This document shows, piece by piece, positions 17,813 through 25,422 of a stretch of 64,000 nt of DNA. Below the pieces are notes generated by a model, which was not told where the DNA came from, made no database searches, and saw only the letters and a list, made by a program, of their open reading frames with translations. Position 1 is the first letter of the stretch. Each line of letters opens with the position of its first letter. The position numbers were made by a program, and so were the translations under genes. The stretch is taken from contig NZ_JAUNKC010000010.1 in assembly GCF_030532965.1 (NCBI RefSeq), positions 1 to 64,000 of the forward strand. Direction: 5' to 3'. Origin of the DNA: Corynebacterium sp. (GTDB lineage: Bacteria > Actinomycetota > Actinomycetes > Mycobacteriales > Mycobacteriaceae).

Positions 17813-20800
17813 TCACCGGTGGAAGAAGCGGTTGAGCTGGTCAACCTTGGTTTTAGCAGCGGATTTCTTCGTCATGATTTGGACAAGAGTGGACAGTGGT
17901 TCCCATTTTTCTGCTGGGATGTGGCTGGGCGTGTGGTGTTTGAGGGTGTCTTGGTGGAAGATCACAGCGTCTAAGACCACGTTGAGCCACTTCGGTGTTG
18001 TGGTTAGTGTTGCCGCGTGCGCGAGTGGTTCGGTGAGCATCGGCCACAGGTACTGGACTAATTCCGGTTTTTCATTCAGCAGGGCAAGAGCCTTCCCCGG
18101 ATTGAAGTCGGGGAAGGGAAGGAGTCTTTTCATTGCCGCTTCTATAGCTGGCGACCCGATATGCGCAGACCGGAATAGTCTTGGTAGCTGCCATTTCGCT
18201 TGGTATCGATCACCAGAAGAGAGGTGAGCAAGCATGACTGCGACAAAGCTGTCGGGAACCACAAATGGAACATGTTCCTTGTGCGCGGTGGGATCTGGCA
18301 AGTTGAAGTAGGCGTCAGTTCTTTCCTCGGCCACAAGCGAAGCGGTTTCGGAATCCCAGAAGAGGTAATTCCACACATCGTCTGGTGTGGTGACTTGAAG
18401 TTTTCCTGTGGTGCAGAAATCGATGCTGGTGTCGTATTGGGTAGTGAGCGGTTGTTCAAAACCCGAAGGTTTCACAGTGATGGGGTAGAGACTACCTGTT
18501 TCAGGGTTCGGGATAAATTCTGTGACATCTGGTGTGTTGGGAATGATTGTGGCGGACCAAGTTACTGGCTGTGTTGTGGATGCTGGTTGAGCTGCGGAAT
18601 CCTTTGTGATTACGGGCAGGTGTTTCACCGCCTCCTTCGCAAACGTGACGGCCTTGTTTTTTGCCTTACTTGTTGCGAGTGTGCGTAGTGCTGGTACCTG
18701 CGCAGCCTCAACTTCTGCTTGCCTTTCGACGACCGCGTGGGTGATTGAGGGTGCGTAGTCGGCCATGGCGTGGGCGACGTGGTGGATTCCGGTGAGTGGT
18801 TTCGGCTGGGTGTGGGAGTAGTTGAGGATGTGTTCCCACAGTGGCCAGCACACGGATAGTAGGCCGGCGTCGGCAAGCTCGCGGGTGGTGTCGATGAGCT
18901 GAGCCAGATGCGTTGGGGGATGGTCGCGCCAGTCTAAGTGTTTGATATCGGCAACATTGGGGCGGAGTAAACCCCTGGTGAAGGCGGTGACAGTTGCGTT
19001 GAATGCGCGTTCTTTTGTCGCTGGATTCCCTGCACGATACAGGGACAGGAGGTTCATGGCCATGCCAGGTTCAAGCGGTGAACGGCGATAAGAAAGCTGA
19101 TCACAATAGTGGTCTACGTCGGAATTCGCTTCGTCGGCGAAGATGAAAGCGACCGCTGCAACATCGCCGAACAGTGGGAAACTACTCAGATAACCACCGC
19201 CGAGTTCTTTATCGCCACCAAAGAATTCGGGAAATTGCCACAACGTTTCGGGGATCGGGATTGTTGTCTCCGCGTAGTCATCGCGATAAGACAAACCAGG
19301 ATCGACGAACGGATCGGCGATATAAGCGGCGAGTACTTCACCCACCGTATAAGACATGTCTTTCCGCGCCGAGACGGAAATAGGGATGCTGAACTTTTCT
19401 AAGATTTTTTGCGTCGCGGGGATGTCGATGCCTGAAACGTCTAGGCGTGTGATTGCCAACTCTAAGTCGGAGGCAATTGCCTTCGCCCCAGACTCAACGT
19501 AACGCTCAAGCCGCTCGAGCAGGTCGGGGACAAGGATGCTGCGGTCCACGAAAGAGGGGCGTGCCAGAAGGCACGGGATCTTTCCTAGCCGTGACAAGGG
19601 GCCGAAGTAGTTTCCGTGAAACTCCCTCAATCTTTCATTGATTTTCTTTCCCGTTACCCAAGTGTAAATAAGCCCTTTCTCGTCGCGTTCGGTGACACCG
19701 CTGAGCGTACGTCGAGTTTCTTCGGGATTGCTGTATGCGCCCTCAACAATGAGGTGGATAAGTTCTTCACTGGCAAGAGTGCTGTTAAATGGATCATCAA
19801 GATCGCCTTCCGCGAGCTTAGCTGCTAGATCTGCTGGCTTGGGTGCGAACCGCTCCACGTTCCACACCGGTGGTGCTGGGATGTATGGGGTGAAGGTGGT
19901 GTTTGGTGTCGCGTCAGTGCTTTCATGTTGAGGGACGTTCCAGCTGGTTGTAAGTGCGGCGGCGAGTTTCTGGATGGGCAGGTTGCCGTGTCCAGAAAGC
20001 TCGACGATTCGTGGCCCTAGCGCTTCGGTGACGTCCGGGTGAGGGGTGAGCTTTGCGAGTGTTTTCAGTACGAGGGTGAGTGCTTTGGCGGTTTTCGCGT
20101 AAAGCGCGGGCAAAGCATGGTCGGTGAGTTCCTTAAGATCTAGGTGTGGGATGAGTGGGACGGCGATGTGTTCGATGAGTGGGGTTTCGCCGGTGGCAAC
20201 GGCTTGGTGTAGTTGCTGTGCGTGGGGAAGGAGTTCTTCGGGCGTTGCTTGAAGGTCGGTGGTGAGTATTTCTGTCCAGCGTTTCCGGTCGCCGGGTCGG
20301 GTGGCTAGGGTGAGTCCCTGAACGGCGAGGTCGAGTGCTGTGTCGCGGCTGATCCAGCCACGATGAAGCCCTGCTGTAAAGACACTGCTGAATGGTCCTG
20401 TTGCGGGGGTTCCGAGTTCAACACCGAGGGTGAGGTGTTCAGCAAAACGCGATAAAAAAACCTCAACCGGAGGGGTTGGTCCATTATCCCACATGGAAAC
20501 CTCGCGGGTTCCTAAAGCTAATGCGGCCAGCGCTGCCCAATCTTTGAGGTATTCGATAGTCGCAGGTAGCGGTAGGTTTTTCGAGTGTATGACCTGCACG
20601 ATTGTTGCGCCGAGTCTTGTGGGTTCGTGTTCACCGAACCTGATAACACTTGAGTAGTTGTGGTGGATGATTGTTTCGGCGAAGGGTTTTTCAGCGGCTT
20701 CCAGTACGGCGAGAAGTGTTGGCTTGTCTAAGCAGGCAATGGTGTTTGATGTGAACGCACGGTTGGGGAGGAAACCGATCCGAAGCAGGTATAGTAGGGC

Positions 20801-21007
20801 GTTTTTGCTTGAGACTTCACCGTGTTCTTTGAGCGGATCGTCAGGGTTCCAGCCTTGTCCCATCCAAGTGCCTGATTTCAGGCTGCTTTCAACTATTTTT
20901 TGCTGCTCAGTCGTGCCCAACGGAAGGGTGAAAACGTTGGCAGCGTTGGGGTTTGCCCAGCCTAGTTCGGTGAGGATCTCAACGGCTGCTTTCAGTTGGG
21001 CAGACAT
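17813..21007 (-). CDS. Large HEAT-like paralogue 5 (DUF6493-like), first gene of unit A
   Basis: ATG 21007 (MSAQLKAAVEILTELGW) is chosen because GAAAGGAC lies 9 bases upstream and the residues before it do not match other members; the product is 1064 residues. The N-terminus has TLPLGTTEQQKIVESSLKSG, the core motif IPCLLARPSFVDRSILVPDL (about residue 479), then FTRGLLRPNVADIKHLDW and LLSVCWPLWEHILNYSH. The extra C-terminal module follows a Thr/Pro-rich linker and ends PKWLNVVLDAVIFHQDTLKH and SAAKTKVDQLNRFF. It is closest to the next gene downstream. The 126-base gap upstream holds a LexA-like palindrome, so this is probably the first gene of its own transcript. Confidence 0.87.
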   Translation of the reverse strand: MSAQLKAAVEILTELGWANPNAANVFTLPLGTTEQQKIVESSLKSGTWMGQGWNPDDPLKEHGEVSSKNALLYLLRIGFLPNRAFTSNTIACLDKPTLLAVLEAAEKPFAETIIHHNYSSVIRFGEHEPTRLGATIVQVIHSKNLPLPATIEYLKDWAALAALALGTREVSMWDNGPTPPVEVFLSRFAEHLTLGVELGTPATGPFSSVFTAGLHRGWISRDTALDLAVQGLTLATRPGDRKRWTEILTTDLQATPEELLPHAQQLHQAVATGETPLIEHIAVPLIPHLDLKELTDHALPALYAKTAKALTLVLKTLAKLTPHPDVTEALGPRIVELSGHGNLPIQKLAAALTTSWNVPQHESTDATPNTTFTPYIPAPPVWNVERFAPKPADLAAKLAEGDLDDPFNSTLASEELIHLIVEGAYSNPEETRRTLSGVTERDEKGLIYTWVTGKKINERLREFHGNYFGPLSRLGKIPCLLARPSFVDRSILVPDLLERLERYVESGAKAIASDLELAITRLDVSGIDIPATQKILEKFSIPISVSARKDMSYTVGEVLAAYIADPFVDPGLSYRDDYAETTIPIPETLWQFPEFFGGDKELGGGYLSSFPLFGDVAAVAFIFADEANSDVDHYCDQLSYRRSPLEPGMAMNLLSLYRAGNPATKERAFNATVTAFTRGLLRPNVADIKHLDWRDHPPTHLAQLIDTTRELADAGLLSVCWPLWEHILNYSHTQPKPLTGIHHVAHAMADYAPSITHAVVERQAEVEAAQVPALRTLATSKAKNKAVTFAKEAVKHLPVITKDSAAQPASTTQPVTWSATIIPNTPDVTEFIPNPETGSLYPITVKPSGFEQPLTTQYDTSIDFCTTGKLQVTTPDDVWNYLFWDSETASLVAEERTDAYFNLPDPTAHKEHVPFVVPDSFVAVMLAHLSSGDRYQAKWQLPRLFRSAHIGSPAIEAAMKRLLPFPDFNPGKALALLNEKPELVQYLWPMLTEPLAHAATLTTTPKWLNVVLDAVIFHQDTLKHHTPSHIPAEKWEPLSTLVQIMTKKSAAKTKVDQLNRFFHR
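18735..18918. repeat. 184-bp block identical to 15613-15796
   Basis: Partner of the block at 15613-15796. Identity ends at a G/T difference at 18919 versus 15797. Confidence 0.95.
20043..20308. repeat. 266-bp block identical to 16843-17108
   Basis: Partner of the block at 16843-17108, in the HEAT-like module of paralogue 5. Confidence 0.95.
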
Positions 21008-21101
21008 GGTGTTTAGTCCTTTCGTTGATGATTGTTGGGGTAAAGGTTGCTGGGTGCTAACAAAACTACGCCCTTGGCCTAACATGAAGCCCCCAATGTT
21101 C

Positions 21102-21117
21102 TAGAAAATTTGTTCGA
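21102..21117. promoter_or_regulatory. LexA (SOS)-box-like palindrome upstream of unit A
   Basis: TAGAAAATTTGTTCGA fits the corynebacterial LexA consensus as I remember it, TCGAAMANNTGTTCGA, at all defined positions but one. It lies 95 bases upstream of the start at 21007 and just beyond the stop (21134) of the preceding gene. A similar site stands at the same distance before the other array unit at 42232. Confidence 0.55.
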
Positions 21118-21133
21118 CCCTGGGGGTGGGGGA

Positions 21134-24100
21134 TCACCCGTGTGCTAGAGCCGCATCAAAAATTTCCGCCAACCGCATAGCTTTGTCGCGGGCAGCACAC
21201 TTTTTCTTCATGCCGCCAAGCTCGTGGAGTACGGCCCATTCGGTTGCCGGAATGTGGCCGCGAACAGTGGCGCTGGCAAGCAGGTCTGATTGGAAATACA
21301 CCACCTCAAGCACCTTATTTAGCCAGCGTGGCACCGAACCTTCCGCTACTTGTGCTGCGGCGTGGCGCAGGCTTTCGGTCAGCAAGGGCCACAGTAACGA
21401 TAAGACTTGGGGCTGTTTTGCCATAAACTGTGCTGCTTTCGCTGGGTTGAACTGCTCAAAGGGCAGCACTGTTCGAACAGCATCGGCGACATATTCCGGG
21501 GAGTAGCGGGCCCACCCTATGAAATCCTTCAGCGCCTTACAGCCGTCGGTGCCGTACTTCTCGTCGCAGGTGAAAGCCATGAGAACGGGGAGAAGGAACT
21601 GCGGCACAGCCGTGACACCGGTTTCCCTCGTCATCTGGCCGCGATCCTCATTCAACACAAGCTGCCCAGCCGATTCGTCCCACCGAAGGCACTTCTTAGG
21701 GCCCTCTTCGGTGAAGACTTCGCACTGTTGCTCGGTGACAATATCGTAAAACCAGCCGGTTTTTCGGTAGACGGAAACAGTCTGGCCCAGGTGGGGCAGA
21801 TACAAGTCAACTCTCATACATCGTGGCTTTGCCAGCGGATTCTCCCAGCGAAGCGACAGCTGAGCGCCATCAACAATGGGTGTGTGCGCGGTGGACCGGT
21901 CGGTGATCCACTGCTTCCGAAACTCCGCATCATCCAAGAGTGTGGCTTCCGCATACTCAACCGTTGGCGCAGGTTGCGCACTCACGACAGGACTGGAAGT
22001 AGCGGGCAACACTGCTACGGCCTTCTTCGCCGCCGTGACCGCGTTATTCTTCCCCCGTCGGGCGGCCAACGTGCGCAGGTGTGGCACCGCAGCGGCATCG
22101 TGAGGCGCACGCCCTTCCTTGATCGCATCCGCGACCGCGGGTGCTAGCTTTTCCATCACGGCTGCCACATCGGCGGTTCCCGCTATCAGACTGGATGCTT
22201 TTAGTGAGGCCCCGATGAGGTCGTCGAGTACCGGCCACACGACCGATAACAGGCCTAGGTGGGCGGCGTCGTCAAGCGCTAAGGCGAGTGCTTTCAGGTT
22301 GCTGATTTTTTCTTGCCAGTCGAGGAAAGAAATGTCGGCAACCCCTGGTGTGATCAGGCCACGCTGCCACGCTTTGAGCAGCGCTGTGCTGCAATCCGCG
22401 CCGTTTTTGGTCAGGCGTTGCATCGCCAGGAGATTGATCACCGCTGCCGGCGGGAGGGGTGTGCCGTGGCGTGCAGCTTGGTTTATGCCCACGACGGTGT
22501 CGGCGTCGATGAAGGAGCCCCATTTCATGTCGGTGAAAGCGGCGTTGCCGAAGTGCGGGAACACCCAGTGATGGGGCAATGCGTAGGCGCTGCTGCTGAA
22601 AAATCGGATGGGCAGACCCTCAAGCGAGGCTGGGTTTTTGTCGAACTTCAGTTGCACAAAGCCACGGTTGAAGCTCACGGCAGGTTCGGTGAACGGGGTG
22701 GAGAGGTAGTCCGCGGCAACCTGTGTAGCGGTGCGTTCGAAATGGGTACCGTTTTCAAGTTCGAGGGGGACGTTCAGCGCTGCCAGCTGTTTTACGGTGT
22801 CGTCTGTGATGGTGTCGAGGTTAAGCCGCGCTAAGGCGAGCTGCAGATCGGATTCTAGGGCGGCAACCCCCGCCGCATCGTACTGAGCAAGGCGTGTGAC
22901 CAGGTCATCGGCGGTGATCGACATGTCTACGTAGGAGGGTTCGGAGAGCAAACAGGGCACTTGCCCCAGCTTGGGGATCAGCCGCCGCAGCCTCGCACGG
23001 GCAACACCTGCGAACCTGGGTGTCTTGCTGGCGGAGTTTTCTGGGTCTTTAGCCCACTGCGCGAAAACGCCGTCGAGAAGCGTGGGCGTTGTCTTCAGCA
23101 TAAGACGCGTCGCATCGCGGTCGGTGCGGGCAAGCTCGTTTGTCAGGGCGAGGAGACGCTCAATGTGGATGTCTAAGACGTGGCAGAACTCGCCGTGACC
23201 CCGCTGCGCAAGGATCTGCGCCACCTCAGCTAGCTTTTCGACGCTGGCAGCGCCGCGTGAAAATCGGGGTAACTCCCAGAGTTTCGGTGTGTCTTCCCAC
23301 CGGCATGTGGGCTCGGTGGTGGGCGTTTCGGTCAACTGCGTGCCCCACTGTCTAAGCAGCGCCGTGGCGTGTTTTGCTGTGGTCGCATCTGGGGAGGCGG
23401 AAAGCTCTTCAAGCCGCGGGCTGAGGGCTTCTTTGGTGCTAGAGTCTGGATTTTCCCGCGTACGCAGCGCTTTCAGCACCGCAAGGAGGGTTTTCTTTGT
23501 TGTCACATACAGTGCGGCAAGGGCAATGTCAGCCAGGTCGGAATCCGCCACAATGGGGATCAGCGGCACGGCCAGGGCCTCGACGAGTGGCGGTTCCAAG
23601 GTGGCAACAAGCGTGCCGATCCTAGCAAGGTGGGGGAGAAGAACCTTCGGATCAGGGGTGATTTCGGTGGCCAGTGCCACTGCGTGACCCTTGCGATTAG
23701 TGATGGACTCTGCGGATTCGATGCCATCGAGGGTGAGCTTCACCGCCAGTTCTTCACTCACCCAGCCTCGCATGTACCCATCAACGGTGGCGTCGGTGAC
23801 AGGGTAGGTTCCGTACTCGGCGCATTGTTCAAGGAAGGTGGAAAACGTTGGGCGGAAAACCGACAGTGGGATGCTCGTGTTGCTACCGGCGAAGGAGCTG
23901 CAAACCTTGGATAACCAGGTGTCGTAAAAATCGGCGGTGGTGGGGTGATCCAGGCCCATCCGCAAGACAAGTTCGAGGGCAGTATCCTTCAGAAGTGGGT
24001 TCACCTGCGAACGTGGTGCAAACACATACTGGACGAACTCGGTGGCAAACTCCGCACCACGTTGCTGAATCACCGCCACGTTGATCTCACGGTTTTTGCG

Positions 24101-24388
24101 GTCAAGCAGGCGTGCCGCGCGTTGTGCATCCACCCCTAAGCGCACGGCGAAAAACCCCAGCATGTCACGGTCAATGCCCGCTAACACAGACTTCTTTTTC
24201 CCCTTGGGATTAAAACCACTCCAGTCACCCGTGCGCAGCCCCTTGAGCGCGATCTTTTGCTGCTCCGCGCTGCCCAGTGGGAGGGTGGGGGCAGACGATA
24301 GCGGGGCTTCGTGCCAGCCTAGTTCCTTGAATAGAGCTATCGCTTCAGCAAGGTGCGGGTTGATTGTGGCGGGGGAGGTGGAGGTCAT
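21134..24388 (-). CDS. Large HEAT-like paralogue 6 (DUF6493-like), last gene of unit B
   Basis: A 1084-residue long-class protein, the longest of the set. It begins MTSTSPATINPHLAEAIALF, with TLPLGSAEQQKIALKGLRTG after about 35 residues. The HEAT-like module ends at ATALLRQWG; PKLWELPRFSRGAASVEKLA follows, then VPCLLSEPSYVDMSITADDL (near 481), WVFPHFGNAAFTDMKWG, WQRGLITPGVADISFLDW and LSVVWPVLDDLIG. The C-terminal module (from about residue 800) carries LYLPHLGQTVSVYRKTGWFY, KCLRWDESAGQLVLNEDRG and PRWLNKVLEVVYFQSDLLAS. An 83-base gap separates it from the truncated paralogue upstream. No strong ribosome-binding site is visible before the ATG. Confidence 0.86.
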   Translation of the reverse strand: MTSTSPATINPHLAEAIALFKELGWHEAPLSSAPTLPLGSAEQQKIALKGLRTGDWSGFNPKGKKKSVLAGIDRDMLGFFAVRLGVDAQRAARLLDRKNREINVAVIQQRGAEFATEFVQYVFAPRSQVNPLLKDTALELVLRMGLDHPTTADFYDTWLSKVCSSFAGSNTSIPLSVFRPTFSTFLEQCAEYGTYPVTDATVDGYMRGWVSEELAVKLTLDGIESAESITNRKGHAVALATEITPDPKVLLPHLARIGTLVATLEPPLVEALAVPLIPIVADSDLADIALAALYVTTKKTLLAVLKALRTRENPDSSTKEALSPRLEELSASPDATTAKHATALLRQWGTQLTETPTTEPTCRWEDTPKLWELPRFSRGAASVEKLAEVAQILAQRGHGEFCHVLDIHIERLLALTNELARTDRDATRLMLKTTPTLLDGVFAQWAKDPENSASKTPRFAGVARARLRRLIPKLGQVPCLLSEPSYVDMSITADDLVTRLAQYDAAGVAALESDLQLALARLNLDTITDDTVKQLAALNVPLELENGTHFERTATQVAADYLSTPFTEPAVSFNRGFVQLKFDKNPASLEGLPIRFFSSSAYALPHHWVFPHFGNAAFTDMKWGSFIDADTVVGINQAARHGTPLPPAAVINLLAMQRLTKNGADCSTALLKAWQRGLITPGVADISFLDWQEKISNLKALALALDDAAHLGLLSVVWPVLDDLIGASLKASSLIAGTADVAAVMEKLAPAVADAIKEGRAPHDAAAVPHLRTLAARRGKNNAVTAAKKAVAVLPATSSPVVSAQPAPTVEYAEATLLDDAEFRKQWITDRSTAHTPIVDGAQLSLRWENPLAKPRCMRVDLYLPHLGQTVSVYRKTGWFYDIVTEQQCEVFTEEGPKKCLRWDESAGQLVLNEDRGQMTRETGVTAVPQFLLPVLMAFTCDEKYGTDGCKALKDFIGWARYSPEYVADAVRTVLPFEQFNPAKAAQFMAKQPQVLSLLWPLLTESLRHAAAQVAEGSVPRWLNKVLEVVYFQSDLLASATVRGHIPATEWAVLHELGGMKKKCAARDKAMRLAEIFDAALAHG

Positions 24389-24471
24389 AAGTCTCAGTGT
24401 GGCTTTCTTGAGAAAAAAGAAAAATGTGGATAGTGGTGAAATGTTTTTTCTTCAGGGTAACCTCTTGGCGG

Positions 24472-25422
24472 CTACCGTGTGCGGTAAATGCCCCAGTGGT
24501 GGAGCAGTTCGGTGGCTTTCTTTCTCGTCTGGTGGTCGGATAGGTGATCTTGAGACGACGCGAGTGTGTTGATGATGGGCACAAGCGTGTCAAGCGTTTC
24601 ATCACTGGGTGTGCGGCGCTTCTTCAAAGCCTTGAAAACAGCAACAATAGTCTTCTTTTCACAGGTTGCCACGGCGAGGGAAACAACCTCGGCGACCTGG
24701 GGTTCGGGGCAGGTGGCGGCAACGCGCTGTAAAACAAGGCCTATAAAATCCTCGCGGCTGAGCCAACCAAGCCGGTGCGCGGTGGTGAGAATCAACTCCA
24801 CGCGGAGGGCAGGGTCGGCGACTGCCTGCCTGATCAGTGGAAGGAAAGTGGGACGAAACAGGTCGAGGGGTAAAAGATAATCCTCAACCCCATACCAGTT
24901 GTACCCCTCAAGACTGCACTCCAACCCTAAAACCCATGCGTGGAGAAACACGTGATCATCAGGGGTCTTAAGCCCAAGGTTGAGGATAACCCCGAGGGCG
25001 TCGACAAGCATTCCCGAACTAGGGTCATACTGGGCGAACTTTCCAATCACATACTCCGTGGCAAACGCAACCCCACGACCAGAAAGAACAGCAACCTGTG
25101 TCGCGAGCCCGCCATCGAAATTATCGTGAACCGGAGCAGAAAAAATTTCCAACGCGCGTTCGACATCCACACCCATGCGCACCGCGAAAAACGCAAACAT
25201 CCGCACAGAATCACCCGGGGCCATACTTTCGGCAATGCCGGATCCTTCAAGTACAGACCAAGAATCAAAATTCAACCCCGCCACCGCAACTTCCTGCTGC
25301 TTAACCGTGCCCACCGGGAGAGTCGGCGCTAACGAAAACGAAGGTCGATCCCACCCAAGCTCCCGAAACACCTCAACGGCCTGCCCCAAGCGAGGATTGA
25401 TCTCATCTGATCCGAAACCCAT
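24472..25422 (-). CDS. Truncated paralogue 7: N-terminal HEAT-like module only
   Basis: This 316-residue protein has only the first module of the family: RLGQAVEVFRELGWDRPSF and TLPVGTVKQQEVAVAGLNFD at the N-terminus, EKKTIVAVFKALKKRRTPS in the last HEAT-like pair, and an end at ATELLHHWGIYRTR, which is where complete paralogues pass into the WELPRFERG module. The DNA after the stop does not resemble the missing modules in any frame I could read. Its first 94 bases overlap the end of the preceding gene in another frame. It may still make a folded domain, or be a relic of a deletion. Confidence 0.65.
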   Translation of the reverse strand: MGFGSDEINPRLGQAVEVFRELGWDRPSFSLAPTLPVGTVKQQEVAVAGLNFDSWSVLEGSGIAESMAPGDSVRMFAFFAVRMGVDVERALEIFSAPVHDNFDGGLATQVAVLSGRGVAFATEYVIGKFAQYDPSSGMLVDALGVILNLGLKTPDDHVFLHAWVLGLECSLEGYNWYGVEDYLLPLDLFRPTFLPLIRQAVADPALRVELILTTAHRLGWLSREDFIGLVLQRVAATCPEPQVAEVVSLAVATCEKKTIVAVFKALKKRRTPSDETLDTLVPIINTLASSQDHLSDHQTRKKATELLHHWGIYRTR

